64,000 nucleotides of DNA from Longibacter salinarum (GCF_002554795.1 NZ_PDEQ01000001.1:248001-312000), one strand, 5' to 3'; positions 1-7,882 are shown, numbered from the stretch's first letter. Made by a program: numbers and translations. Notes: generated by a model from the sequence alone, not told the origin.

Positions 1-1
1 C

Positions 2-250
2 GTCGTTTTCCAGTCCGCGACCTATCGCGGCCAGCCGTTTGAGGCGCACGCCGCCCTCGACGGCCTCGAGGGTCGACACTTCCGGCGCTGGCTCGATCGC
101 TTCGAGACAACCGTCGACGCACGATTCGCGGGGACCAACGCAGATCGAATGAAGCAACGCGCCCGCCAGATTGCGACCATTTTCCAGTCGAAGCTCGGTG
201 TCCTTGACGAGACGGATGTGGCTCGCCGATTTCAGCAGCGTACGTCCTAG
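2..250 (+). CDS. Group III truncated haemoglobin, C-terminal part (5' end outside window)
   Basis: Only the last 83 codons are present; the gene enters from the left edge and stops with TAG. The fragment carries the typical end of group III (P-type) truncated haemoglobins: a QPFEAH segment whose His is the likely proximal haem ligand, then HFRRWLDRFETTVD, and an RARQIATIF helix. Proteins of this family bind O2 or NO and are thought to act in NO detoxification or microaerobic redox sensing in the cytoplasm. The ferredoxin and NnrS-like genes that follow on the same strand fit such a role, but a 568-base gap separates them, so a shared transcript is not shown. Family assignment is from motif recall. 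Confidence 0.75.
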   Translation, partial: VVFQSATYRGQPFEAHAALDGLEGRHFRRWLDRFETTVDARFAGTNADRMKQRARQIATIFQSKLGVLDETDVARRFQQRTS

Positions 251-290
251 TTCGGTAAAGTAGGTTACATTGGCAATACGTGAATCTAAT

Positions 291-305
291 AATGTCAGTG
301 ACATT
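291..305. promoter_or_regulatory. Palindrome AATGTCA-G-TGACATT, possible operator
   Basis: Two perfect 7-base arms flank a single central G, in an AT-rich setting 40 bases after the truncated haemoglobin stop. The symmetry and size suit a dimeric regulator, but I cannot assign it to a known family, and it is over 500 bases from the ferredoxin start. Confidence 0.35.
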
Positions 306-459
306 TTAAGGTCTTGCAGACTTCTACCGACGAATTCTTTCAGCAGATTGCCCGGCTTCGGTTCAAGTAGTCTGTTGCTTTTTGGCTTGATCCAAAAAGC
401 AACCCAAAAAGATCACGCGGCGTGTCGCGCTGCGCCTGATGTTCACTCCCGACGCGCTC

Positions 460-542
460 AAATGCTCAAACTCGACCTCTCTGAAAATTCTGGTGCTTGT
501 AAGATCAGGTGCTCGCTTCGAGGTCTTAGACAGTGAGCATTT
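460..542. repeat. Nested inverted repeat (long stem)
   Basis: AAATGCTCA at 460-468 pairs perfectly with TGAGCATTT at 534-542. Inside it GACCTC (474-479) pairs with GAGGTC (520-525), with CTGA and TCAG closer to the loop. The collinear nesting suggests one long imperfect stem, in RNA or extruded DNA. No T-tract follows, so a terminator is unlikely. Confidence 0.5.
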
Positions 543-710
543 GCCCTTCCGAGCCACCTTGCCATGCGACATCCTATGTAGTGTTTGGGACGCGTGTCGT
601 CCGCGTCCATCCGGGCGGCGCACCGCGAAAGGCCGCGAAAATCGACAGCAAGCCATTGTGAATATGACACCTTTACTGATTCCGAATGCGAAATCCGTGG
701 TGCCGAGAAG

Positions 711-757
711 CTACACCACGATCGACTACAATGGCAGTCGATCGTGTCGTGGTGTAG
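711..757. repeat. Long imperfect hairpin upstream of ferredoxin gene
   Basis: The left arm (711-727) and right arm (736-757) are reverse complements except for five extra bases in the right arm, around an 8-base loop. It ends 61 bases before the ferredoxin start. It could be a 5'-UTR structure, an attenuator or a remnant of a mobile element; no T-tract follows. Confidence 0.55.
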
Positions 758-780
758 TGATAGCCATGTTCAGGAAAAGT

Positions 781-812
781 ACTCACACCCCATCCCTCAC
801 ACCCCAAACCCC
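781..812. repeat. C-rich heptad tract; possible G-quadruplex on minus strand
   Basis: The top strand repeats CACCCCA-like heptads. The complementary strand has four runs of three or more G separated by loops of 2 to 5 bases, meeting the usual quadruplex pattern. It lies only seven bases before the ferredoxin ATG. Bases 796-812 recur exactly at 22367-22383. Confidence 0.55.
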
Positions 813-818
813 ATAGCA

Positions 819-1175
819 ATGCCTTACGTCGTCACCGAACCCTGCATCAACTGCAAGTACACCGATTGCGTCGAGGTCTGTCCGGTCGACTGTTTCTACG
901 AGGGGCCGAACATGCTCGCCATCCAGCCGGACGAGTGCATCGACTGCAATGCCTGCGTGCCGGTCTGCCCGACGGAGGCCATCTACCCGGACGATGAGGT
1001 GCCCGAGGAATGGAGCCACTACACGGAGTGGAACGAGTACCTGGCCAACCAGTGGCGCGATATGGGCTGCAACCTGACGGAGAAGAAGGAGCCCCTGCCC
1101 GACGCACTTGAGTGGGAGGACCGCGAGAAATCCGAAGATGACATTCTCACATGGGATGTCGAGGCATCTGGTTGA
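819..1175 (+). CDS. fdxA: 7Fe ferredoxin (3Fe-4S plus 4Fe-4S)
   Basis: A 118-residue soluble electron carrier that closely follows Azotobacter ferredoxin I from its first residues. By analogy C9, C17 and C50 should bind the [3Fe-4S] cluster and C21, C40, C43 and C46 the [4Fe-4S] cluster; C25 is the usual free cysteine. The family's conserved EDEVPE-like and NLTEKK-like C-terminal segments are present. The start is the ATG opening MPYVVTEPC; the longer upstream frame lacks family similarity. The gene sits 41 bases before the NnrS-like gene on the same strand, so the two probably share a transcript. The partner reductase is not in the window. Confidence 0.95.
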   Translation: MPYVVTEPCINCKYTDCVEVCPVDCFYEGPNMLAIQPDECIDCNACVPVCPTEAIYPDDEVPEEWSHYTEWNEYLANQWRDMGCNLTEKKEPLPDALEWEDREKSEDDILTWDVEASG

Positions 1176-1216
1176 CCGTCACGTCCGGCACATAGGATAA
1201 TCGAGGAACGTCAGGG

Positions 1217-2401
1217 ATGGATCGAGAGAGCACGCAGACGGGCATCCGCTTCGCCCTGATGGCGATGGGGATGGTGGCCCTTCTCAGCGGACTCTGGGCG
1301 GGGCTTCTCCGACTTGGGTGGGCTGGGCCGATCCTGCAAACGAACCTGCCCATGGCGCATGGACCGCTGATGGTCTGTGGCTTCCTCGGCACGCTCATCA
1401 GTCTCGAACGTACGGTTGCTCTGGATCGAGCATGGGCGTACGTCGTGCCTGCTCTCGTCGGAGTGGGAGGCATGGTCCTCCTATCCGGTCAACTCGGAAT
1501 GATCGGACCGCTACTCATCCTGCTGGGGAGCGCAGGTCTGGTCGTACTGTTTGGCGTGGTGCTCTCGATTCAGGCTTCTGGATTCGCGTTCGTGATGGCT
1601 GGCGGCGCGGTCGCCTGGGCGGTTGGGAATGGCCTCTGGCTCGCCGGATGGCCGATATCTGATCTCGTGCCGTGGTGGATGGGCTTTCTCGTGCTCACCA
1701 TCGCGGGCGAACGTCTGGAGTTGAGCCGAATGCTATTCTACGCCGAGTACGTCGAAAAGGTGTTCTTCGGCATCGTGGGAGGCCTCGGGATCGGAATGGT
1801 CGCGACACTGTCCTGGCCCGATATCGGACTCCGCACGGTCGGCTTGATGCTGATCGCACTCGCGGCCTGGCTCGCGATCTACGACATCGCGCGGCGCACG
1901 GTGCGGGGCAGGGGGCTGACTCGCTTCATTGCAGTGTGCCTGCTGACCGGATATGCCTGGCTCGCCGTCGGTGGTGCACTCATGATGGTCTACGGTAATC
2001 CCGGCGCGGGGCCTGTCTACGACATCGCATTCCACGCCGTCTTCGTCGGCTTCGTCTTCAGTATGATCTTCGGTCACGCCCCCATTATCTTTCCGTCCGT
2101 TCTGGGCGTGTCGATCCCGTACCGACCACTGTTTTACGGGCACGTCGTGCTGCTTCATGTGGCACTCACCCTGCGTGCGGCGGGCGACCTGACTCTTCAT
2201 CTTCCTTTGCGTGCATGGGGCGGATGGGGAAATGCCGCAGCCATTGTTCTCTTTCTGGATGTGACCGTTTACAGCGTCATCCGGGGAGATGAGCATCCGA
2301 TCGGAGGAGGACCGATGCCGTCCCTCGATCTGAATGAGACGTCTACGGAGAGGCAATCCGACGAGATACCGGACCTCGACCTCTCGGCGACGACGCGGTG
2401 A
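1217..2401 (+). CDS. NnrS-like multi-spanning membrane protein
   Basis: A 394-residue, very hydrophobic protein with about a dozen predicted membrane segments. Two histidine-bearing motifs stand out: PMAHGPLMVCGFLGTLISLER near residues 45-65 and FHAVFVGFVFSMIFGHAPII near 272-292. They resemble haem- or copper-binding helices in NnrS and related NO-associated proteins. The last 45 residues are polar and acidic, probably cytoplasmic. It follows the ferredoxin and precedes two small membrane proteins, supporting a membrane redox or NO-stress function. The NnrS label is by resemblance; a general haem-copper-oxidase relative is equally possible. Confidence 0.6.
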   Translation: MDRESTQTGIRFALMAMGMVALLSGLWAGLLRLGWAGPILQTNLPMAHGPLMVCGFLGTLISLERTVALDRAWAYVVPALVGVGGMVLLSGQLGMIGPLLILLGSAGLVVLFGVVLSIQASGFAFVMAGGAVAWAVGNGLWLAGWPISDLVPWWMGFLVLTIAGERLELSRMLFYAEYVEKVFFGIVGGLGIGMVATLSWPDIGLRTVGLMLIALAAWLAIYDIARRTVRGRGLTRFIAVCLLTGYAWLAVGGALMMVYGNPGAGPVYDIAFHAVFVGFVFSMIFGHAPIIFPSVLGVSIPYRPLFYGHVVLLHVALTLRAAGDLTLHLPLRAWGGWGNAAAIVLFLDVTVYSVIRGDEHPIGGGPMPSLDLNETSTERQSDEIPDLDLSATTR

Positions 2402-2435
2402 TCTTCGTTGTGCCTCTTCACGACAACAGATTTCG

Positions 2436-2849
2436 ATGCCCACGAAAGCCCGATGGCTCATCAAAACCGCCCTCCTGCATCTGCTCCTGGGATTGATCCT
2501 CGCAGGGGTGCGCTCCGCACAGGGCGCCGGATGGGTGCCGGGGAATCCCGGCGTGTGGTGGCTGCCACAGCTTCACCTCATCACCGTCGGGTGGATCACC
2601 CAGCTCATTTTTGGTGTCGCCTACTGGCTGTTTCCCCGCCCGCGATCCGGCATGGAGGCATGGAAGGAAACCGTCGTCTGGGTCGGGTACGTGGCTCTGA
2701 ACGGTGGATTGCTTCTTCGGGTCGTCCTTGAGCCGGCTGAGACGAGCTCCGTCATGGAAGCATGGGGCCTGGGGCTGTCGGCGGCATTGCAGTGGATTGC
2801 CGGCTGTTGCTTCGTGGGACATCTCTGGATACGCGTACGCAAGAAATAG
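2436..2849 (+). CDS. Small membrane protein with haem-copper-oxidase-like motif (paralogue 1)
   Basis: A 137-residue protein with about four membrane segments. The central motif QLHLITVGWITQLIFGVAYW, then LFP, resembles helix II of NorB/cbb3 subunit I, where the His is a haem ligand. A further His sits in TM1 (LLH), and LNGGLLL follows. The start MPTKARW is chosen because the upstream part of the frame is arginine-rich and overlaps the previous gene. The next gene is a clear paralogue starting 10 bases downstream. Its function is not known to me; haem binding is an inference from the motif. Confidence 0.6.
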   Translation: MPTKARWLIKTALLHLLLGLILAGVRSAQGAGWVPGNPGVWWLPQLHLITVGWITQLIFGVAYWLFPRPRSGMEAWKETVVWVGYVALNGGLLLRVVLEPAETSSVMEAWGLGLSAALQWIAGCCFVGHLWIRVRKK

Positions 2850-2859
2850 TCAGCCGCCC

Positions 2860-3267
2860 ATGCCACGCATCAGCATCTGGTTCGTACGTGCCGCTCTCCT
2901 GCACTGCTTCTTTGGGTTCACCGCGGGCGCATGGCAACTCGCCGTGCTCGGCGGGCTGCCGCTGCCATCGATCGGCCCGGTCCGGACGTTTCACGTCGAG
3001 GTCGTTATGCTCGGCTGGATCGTGCAACTCGCTATCGGCGTGGCCATCTGGATTCTGCCATTTTCGCGTGGCGTATCCCGCGACTGGCGTCTCTGGACCG
3101 CCCTGGGCCTGCTGAACGGGGGCGTTCTCCTCGTTATCGCGGGCGCACTCGTTGAACTGGACCTGGCCCATGGCCTCGGCCGCCTCGCGGAGATCATTGC
3201 CGGCGGCTTCGTCGCATGGGTGCTCTGGCCGCGGGTTCGTGCGCTACCGTCGCGTGACCATTCGTGA
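2860..3267 (+). CDS. Small membrane protein with haem-copper-oxidase-like motif (paralogue 2)
   Basis: A 135-residue, four-helix membrane protein with the same plan as its upstream neighbour: AALLH in TM1, FHVEVVMLGWIVQLAIGVAI then WILP in TM2, LLNGGVLL in TM3, and a C-terminal helix ending in LWPRVR. The tandem copies may form a heterodimer building a haem site from two half-size units; this is inference. It is last in the apparent ferredoxin / NnrS-like / mini-protein operon, ahead of a strong hairpin between convergent genes. Confidence 0.6.
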   Translation: MPRISIWFVRAALLHCFFGFTAGAWQLAVLGGLPLPSIGPVRTFHVEVVMLGWIVQLAIGVAIWILPFSRGVSRDWRLWTALGLLNGGVLLVIAGALVELDLAHGLGRLAEIIAGGFVAWVLWPRVRALPSRDHS

Positions 3268-3316
3268 CGTCCGGTTCGGTCTACGTTGGCGCGAGTTTCC
3301 GTGTCTAGAAACGTAA

Positions 3317-3383
3317 AGGGCGTTCCCGCACCTTCCCGCGCAACGATGTAAGTGCGTTGCGGTGGGAGGAGCAGGAACGCCCT
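3317..3383. terminator. Long hairpin between convergent genes
   Basis: AGGGCGTTCC (3317-3326) pairs with GGAACGCCCT (3374-3383), and the interior arms CGCAACG/CGTTGCG continue the stem with mismatches. It lies between the end of the membrane-protein operon and the end of the minus-strand NMO gene, so a two-way terminator is likely. A clear T-tract is missing. Confidence 0.45.
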
Positions 3384-3409
3384 CTCGATGCCGAAAACGT
3401 GTGCTGCCC

Positions 3410-4885
3410 TTAGGAGGCTGCGGCTGCGGGCTGAGCGACCCCGGCGTAGAGATAGTCGATTACGTCCTTCGCCGTGTAGTGTGGTTCATCGACTGAACCG
3501 AGGGGGAGATCCACGAGGGCGTCGCCTCCGGTGAAGAGGGAAAGCTCCTTGCCCGATTTCTTCTGAATCTGTGCCTGCCCGATGTTCGCGGTGAGCGCGT
3601 TGCAGAGGCAACTCCGACCTTCCGTGTCGGCAGCATCGCCCCCTTTGCGCACGTAATCGTCGACCGGCTCACCGGGGCAGCGGCCCTGGAGGCGTCCCTT
3701 CGCATCGACGTACGGCGTTCGCAGGTAGCCAAGATCGCAGATGCGAGTGCGCTCCTCATAGATCTCGGGCACAGCGAGCGTGCCGTCGAGTTCGACCACC
3801 TTGAACGGGAACCCGGTCGGAGAGGTGCGCCCATCGGTGCGAATGGCGGCTTTGCCCGAGTGGAGGGCGCGGATCAGGCGGCGTGTGTAGTCGGTCGGGT
3901 ACCCCGATTCCTCCGTCAGGGAGAAAAGAGAGCCAACCTGTACGCCCGCTGCGCCGCGGTCGAGGGCTTCTTGCAGCTTCTCGGGCGTGCCCCAGCCGCC
4001 TGCGAGATAGAAGGGATAGCCCAGAGCTGCGACCTGATCGAGATTCGCGATATCCCGCTCGTCGTACACCGGGTGGCCGTCCTCATCCGTGTTCTTGTTT
4101 CGCGGTGGCGCGTTGTGTCCGCCCGCGATGGGGCCCTCGATGATCCAGCCGTGGATGAGCCCATCGGGGATCTTCTTGTCGAGGATGCGCGCCAGAAGGT
4201 CCGAGGAGACGATTGGATAAAACTCAGGGGCGTCCAGCTGGGGCGGATTCGAGAGGATGTCGGCTGGATCGAGTTCATAGTAGAACGGGCCGTCCACGTC
4301 ATCGGGGGCTTGCGCCGTGTCCACATCGAGGCGGAGGCGTGCCGATTCGCCCGCGGCGAGTTTCGGGAGTTGCTGTGCCTCCTCCGTCGGGATGCCCGCG
4401 CCTATAAAGACCGCATCGACATCCGCCAGCATCGCTCCATAGCAGCAGGCCAGCGTGTAGCGCTTGAGCTTGCCGAGAAGGTTCATCCCGATCACACCGT
4501 CGTGGCCCTGCTTCGCCAATAGTACCTCGCTGAAGGTCGCCGCACTCAGAATCCGCTGGGAACGAACCTTCGGCTTGTAGCGGTGAATGGGAAGGAGGCG
4601 GTACGGCTCGTCATCTGCTTTCCCGCCTTCGATGTAGAACCGGTCGATGATGTAATCGACGATCTCCTGGTCGGGGTAGGACCGGAGGACCGAGCGTCGG
4701 TCATGCGGGTCGCCGTCCTGTAGCTCGCGCACCACGACCGTGTCGATCGCCGTGCCCGAGATGACGCCGATTTCGCCCAGTTGAGCGACGCGGCGGGCGA
4801 GGCGCCAGCTGGAGACGCTAACCCCCATGCCGCCCTGGATGATGTTCGGTGCATTCGCTCGGAGGAGGGAATCAGAAGAGTCCAC
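3410..4885 (-). CDS. Nitronate monooxygenase-family flavoprotein
   Basis: A 491-residue TIM-barrel FMN enzyme of the NMO/2-nitropropane dioxygenase group. The start IIQGGMGVSVS, the middle GPIAGGH and FYLAGGWGTPEKLQEAL followed by GAAGVQVGSLF are the usual FMN/phosphate-binding segments. The start is GTG; the next Met would cut into the first barrel strand. It is longer than classical NMO (about 320-350 residues) and has a C-terminal extension with four cysteines in the pattern RICDLGY, GRCPGEP, RSCLCN. These might hold a metal or Fe-S centre, which is inference. The true substrate is unknown; some relatives (PfaD) are enoyl reductases. It is transcribed alone. Confidence 0.8.
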   Translation of the reverse strand: MDSSDSLLRANAPNIIQGGMGVSVSSWRLARRVAQLGEIGVISGTAIDTVVVRELQDGDPHDRRSVLRSYPDQEIVDYIIDRFYIEGGKADDEPYRLLPIHRYKPKVRSQRILSAATFSEVLLAKQGHDGVIGMNLLGKLKRYTLACCYGAMLADVDAVFIGAGIPTEEAQQLPKLAAGESARLRLDVDTAQAPDDVDGPFYYELDPADILSNPPQLDAPEFYPIVSSDLLARILDKKIPDGLIHGWIIEGPIAGGHNAPPRNKNTDEDGHPVYDERDIANLDQVAALGYPFYLAGGWGTPEKLQEALDRGAAGVQVGSLFSLTEESGYPTDYTRRLIRALHSGKAAIRTDGRTSPTGFPFKVVELDGTLAVPEIYEERTRICDLGYLRTPYVDAKGRLQGRCPGEPVDDYVRKGGDAADTEGRSCLCNALTANIGQAQIQKKSGKELSLFTGGDALVDLPLGSVDEPHYTAKDVIDYLYAGVAQPAAAAS

Positions 4886-5550
4886 AGAAGGTCAGGTGGT
4901 TAGTGTAGGATGGAATGTCGTGTCGTCGGGTGTTGTGCAGCGCGATCCCGGGGCGCCGGTGGTCGAGGGGCGTCAGGCGACGGCGGAGAATTGATTCAGC
5001 ATGCTCGGTTAAGTACGTGCCAGTTTCTTCTTAAATGGTTTCGTGTCGGACACTCTCTGAAGCACCAAACCAGTCTTGCAAAGTAATGAGTAGTACGTTA
5101 TCCGAATTAGCAAGGTGGGATTTAGTTCCGTACAGGATGCCGGCTTTACCGCCAGCAGGGTACCAATTGGACGGAGGCGTAAGACAGGAGAAGATCCACA
5201 CCGTGCGGTGGTCACGCTCAATTGCGCGCAGCCTTTTAGCGGGAAATGCAGACTAGCTTCGGAGGCCTACCGCGTACCGAAACGGTTTTGTGGCAGTCGT
5301 AAAGACGGTTGACGACACGCATTGGAGGGTGTGGCTCATTCAGTAGTAATGTAGAAACGCGGAAGGCGTGCCGCTTCAGACGAAGAAGGAGGCAATGCTT
5401 CTGCGTCGTTCCACTGCTGGCGATCCCGGAAATTCACTGCTATAATTACGTGACGTGGCCCGCTGGATCGTCTCGATCACTCCGCGCTACCCTGGATGGA
5501 TTCCGGGTTGTGCATTAAAAACTGTCCCGTCTTCGGTACTCATCGCCATC
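4886..5550. other. Gene-free stretch
   Basis: Lower in GC than its neighbours. It holds the divergent upstream regions of the NMO gene and the VOC gene. The short open frames have no recognisable motif, and I see no RNA gene or repeat. Confidence 0.6.
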
Positions 5551-6030
5551 ATGACCTCTCGTCCTATGAGAACCCTCGTTCTCGTTGCGCTTGCTCTTGT
5601 ACTATCTAGCTCCCTCGCTCTCGCTCAACAGTCTTCGGCCTCAACCGACTCTACCATGTTTCAGGGACTGCGTACGACCATCTACGTTGTTGACGATCTC
5701 GACCGCGCGAAAGCATGGTATGCCGAGGCTCTCGGTGCCGAGCCATACTTCGACGAACCCTTCTACGTTGGATTCGATGTCGGCGGATTTGAGCTGGGGC
5801 TTCTGCCGGCGGACGAGCGAAACAGTCCGGGCGCCGGCGGCACGCTGACGTACTGGGGCGTGCCGGACATTGAGGCGGCGGTGGAGCGTCTCGTTGAGTT
5901 AGGGGCGACCGAGCACGATCCAATCCAGGATGTGGGCGATGGCGTTAAGACGGCGACCGTGCTTGATCCATTCGGAAACGTCCTCGGGGTGATCGAGAAT
6001 CCACACTTCCAGCTTCCCGATCAGGAATAA
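5551..6030 (+). CDS. Exported glyoxalase/VOC-fold protein
   Basis: A 159-residue protein with an N-terminal signal peptide (MRTLVLVALALVLSSSLALAQ, cleavage expected after ALA) and one vicinal-oxygen-chelate domain: LRTTIYVVDDLDRAKAWYAEALGAEPYFDE at the start and VLDPFGNVLGVIENP at the end. VOC proteins bind a metal and act on glyoxals, aromatic diols or antibiotics; the substrate cannot be read here. A signal peptide is unusual for the family and predicts periplasmic location. The chosen start gives a proper n-region; the frame opens about 95 bases earlier, but that part looks non-coding. It stands alone. Confidence 0.8.
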   Translation: MTSRPMRTLVLVALALVLSSSLALAQQSSASTDSTMFQGLRTTIYVVDDLDRAKAWYAEALGAEPYFDEPFYVGFDVGGFELGLLPADERNSPGAGGTLTYWGVPDIEAAVERLVELGATEHDPIQDVGDGVKTATVLDPFGNVLGVIENPHFQLPDQE

Positions 6031-6631
6031 TCGCCTACGCGCGAGACCCCACTTCAGACACGCCAACACGGGGAGCCGAAACAAATTACTGCGCTAGAGG
6101 GCACGATGTATTCTGCAGCACGTCGAGTGGGACCTCTGTCGCAGGACCGCGGGAGCGAAGAGACCGTCGATCTCGAGCTGACATCCGTTCATGCAGGAAA
6201 GCGGCACGCTGACGTCGCCCTCATAAACATCAACGTTCGCAGTGCCGTTATCGAGCGGTGTGCGGGCGCGTCCCGTATGTGCCGAAGTATCACCGTGGTC
6301 ATGCTCATCGATTCTCCTCTGGGGACGCTTTCCGCGGAGCGAAACCGTTAGGCCATCTTTCGTCGGTGTCGCCAAATCGTATGATCGCAGGCCGACCTCG
6401 GACGTGGATTTACATAAGGGGTGCGCTTTTCTGACATTCGAACGAGCCATTTGGTGTCACTGCGATACCGGCCCGATCTCTTCTTTTGCTGACACGGACC
6501 CAGATGGACAATCTCGGTATTCGAAGGGATACGCAACATTCGAGTGTGCCAGATAAATCCAGAATCAGGCGTATGCCTCTACTGTCACGTGCTTACGTGT
6601 CGCCCAAATCAACCATACGTCAACAGAGGCC
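6031..6631. other. Gene-free stretch
   Basis: An AT-richer region between the VOC and SnoaL-like genes. Open frames exist on both strands (for example 6094-6450 minus), but their composition is unlike real genes here and no motif is visible. No repeats or RNA genes were recognised. Confidence 0.55.
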
Positions 6632-7039
6632 ATGACCTATCTCGAGCGAGCGAAGGATCTCTATGCCCAGATGGCAGAGGGCAAAATAATGGAAGCATTC
6701 GAACGATACTATCGCGACGATGTCGTCGTAGTGGAGGCCGACGGCCAGGAACGACACGGCAAAGACGCACAGCGGAAGGCGATCGAAGAGTGGCTGGCCT
6801 CCGTAGAGGAAATGCACGGTGGGGCGACCGAGCACGTAACGTCGAATGAAGAGGAGGGAGTCACGATGGTACAGAGCTTCACCGACGTCACGATGCACGG
6901 GGAGCGAATGCCGTTTCGTGAGATTGCGGTCCAAGAATGGGAAGGCGATCAGATCGTGCGCGAGTCATTCTTCTACTTCGTGCCGGCAGAAATGCAGCAA
7001 CGGATGGCTGAAAAGCAAGCCCAGCCGAAGCGCGCATAG
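6632..7039 (+). CDS. SnoaL/NTF2-like protein
   Basis: A 135-residue cytoplasmic protein of the cone-shaped alpha+beta barrel superfamily. It begins with the amphipathic helix LERAKDLYAQMAEGKIMEAF, continues RYYRDDVVVVEADGQERHGKDA and ends with REIAVQEWEGDQIVRESFFY, the normal SnoaL order. Such proteins are small isomerases, hydrolases or ligand binders. No catalytic assignment can be made. It is a single gene, with the two-way hairpin at 7099-7136 after it. Confidence 0.75.
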   Translation: MTYLERAKDLYAQMAEGKIMEAFERYYRDDVVVVEADGQERHGKDAQRKAIEEWLASVEEMHGGATEHVTSNEEEGVTMVQSFTDVTMHGERMPFREIAVQEWEGDQIVRESFFYFVPAEMQQRMAEKQAQPKRA

Positions 7040-7098
7040 TGGCTCGATTCGGTGACCGGCTCGGGAGATAGAAGTAGACAAGAAGTATAAGAGCATAG

Positions 7099-7136
7099 AA
7101 AAAGCCCCGCATACCAGATGGTTTGCGGGGCTTTTG
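7099..7136 (-). terminator. Rho-independent terminator of tmRNA (probably two-way)
   Basis: GCCCCGC (104-110 within the 7000s) pairs with GCGGGGC (125-131), flanked by A and T runs on both sides. It lies just after the tmRNA 3' end on the minus strand and also after the SnoaL-like gene on the plus strand. Confidence 0.85.
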
Positions 7137-7140
7137 TTAT

Positions 7141-7508
7141 TGGTGGAGATGCCGGGAGTCGAACCCGGGTCCGAGTAGCCGCACTTGTCGAACATCTACC
7201 TGCATAGTCACTGTTTTTCATGTCGCGTCTGGCTCCAGCCCAGTGTCGAAGCCAGCCAGATGCCAAGGCTGATCAAATTTTGCCATCTAATCGCTCAGCC
7301 GGAGCAACAGATGACTAGACCTACTAATCGATGTCTCTAGCGGCTCATAGGCCGAAGCCCTCTAGAGACAGATGGGGCGTTTACGCCGCCATCGCGTACG
7401 AATAATCGTCCGCAGTTACATGTTCCTAACGAGATTTACGAGCATATTAGGAAGCTCGGCAGGACAGTCCGCAGCACGTTTACTACCCGTCGAAGCCGTG
7501 TCATCCCC
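7141..7508 (-). ncRNA. ssrA: tmRNA (trans-translation, tag ADDYSYAMAA)
   Basis: The 5' end GGGGATGACACGGCTTCGAC and the 3' end TTCGACTCCCGGCATCTCC followed by ACCA are diagnostic of tmRNA. The acceptor arms pair over seven positions and include the G3-U70 pair needed by alanyl-tRNA synthetase. The tag reading frame lies at 7413-7381 and encodes ADDYSYAMAA followed by TAA; the resume codon is GCG. CCA is encoded. The molecule, about 368 nt, rescues stalled ribosomes with SmpB and marks the nascent chain for proteolysis. It appears to be a one-piece tmRNA. The tag matches what I recall for Salinibacter. Confidence 0.97.
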
Positions 7509-7882
7509 ATAAGTGAAAGAGCGTGAACAGGCACACTCCGGCGGCTGTGAGGGCCACCCGGGTGTTTCCCCTGTTCGCATCATATTAGACACGTGTGTAC
7601 CCTGTGTGTTCCGGTCTCAAGGGCTGTCCTGGGGGCCACGGGGCGCCTGAATCGCGGACACCATTCAGAAGCAGTGAAAGCTGGAGATGACCGTCTATAA
7701 CACGTCCCGGGACTGCGGCCCGGCAGGCGTCTGGCTACAGAGATCACCGGATCGTGAGCATCGGCGACCCCAAGGGCTTGTCTTTTCTTACGACTTCACG
7801 CATTTTGGCGGTCTGCCTGGTACCCGTGCCGTTGTCGCGAGTATCAATTGTGTTCACGCCCGAAGCATAAAACCCTGGCTGC
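7509..7882. other. Upstream region of tmRNA and MazG genes
   Basis: Contains the divergent promoter regions of ssrA (minus) and mazG (plus). On the minus strand, TGCCTGTTC and TTCACTTA just before the tmRNA recur upstream of the cytidine deaminase gene. No coding sequence was recognised. Confidence 0.5.

Larger units (their letters stand above)
251..818. other. Gene-free stretch rich in inverted repeats
   Basis: No convincing coding sequence lies here; the short open frames have no recognisable motif and look unlike neighbouring proteins. The stretch is less GC-rich than its surroundings and holds a 15-bp palindrome, a nested inverted repeat, a long hairpin and a C-rich tract, each listed separately. 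Around 376-414 two CAAAAAG-type words (near 392 and 404) occur in a context that resembles dispersed repeats seen in Bacteroidota genomes; this is an impression only. Confidence 0.6.

Noticed and set aside
270-536. 88-residue frame between haemoglobin and ferredoxin
   Set aside because: Runs through inverted repeats, is cysteine/arginine-rich and shows no domain.
251-818. FNR/DNR box upstream of the ferredoxin/NnrS genes
   Set aside because: No TTGAY-N4-RTCAA match was seen despite the NO-related context.
6094-6450. 118-residue minus-strand frame
   Set aside because: No motif, poor composition and no neighbouring operon; treated as chance.
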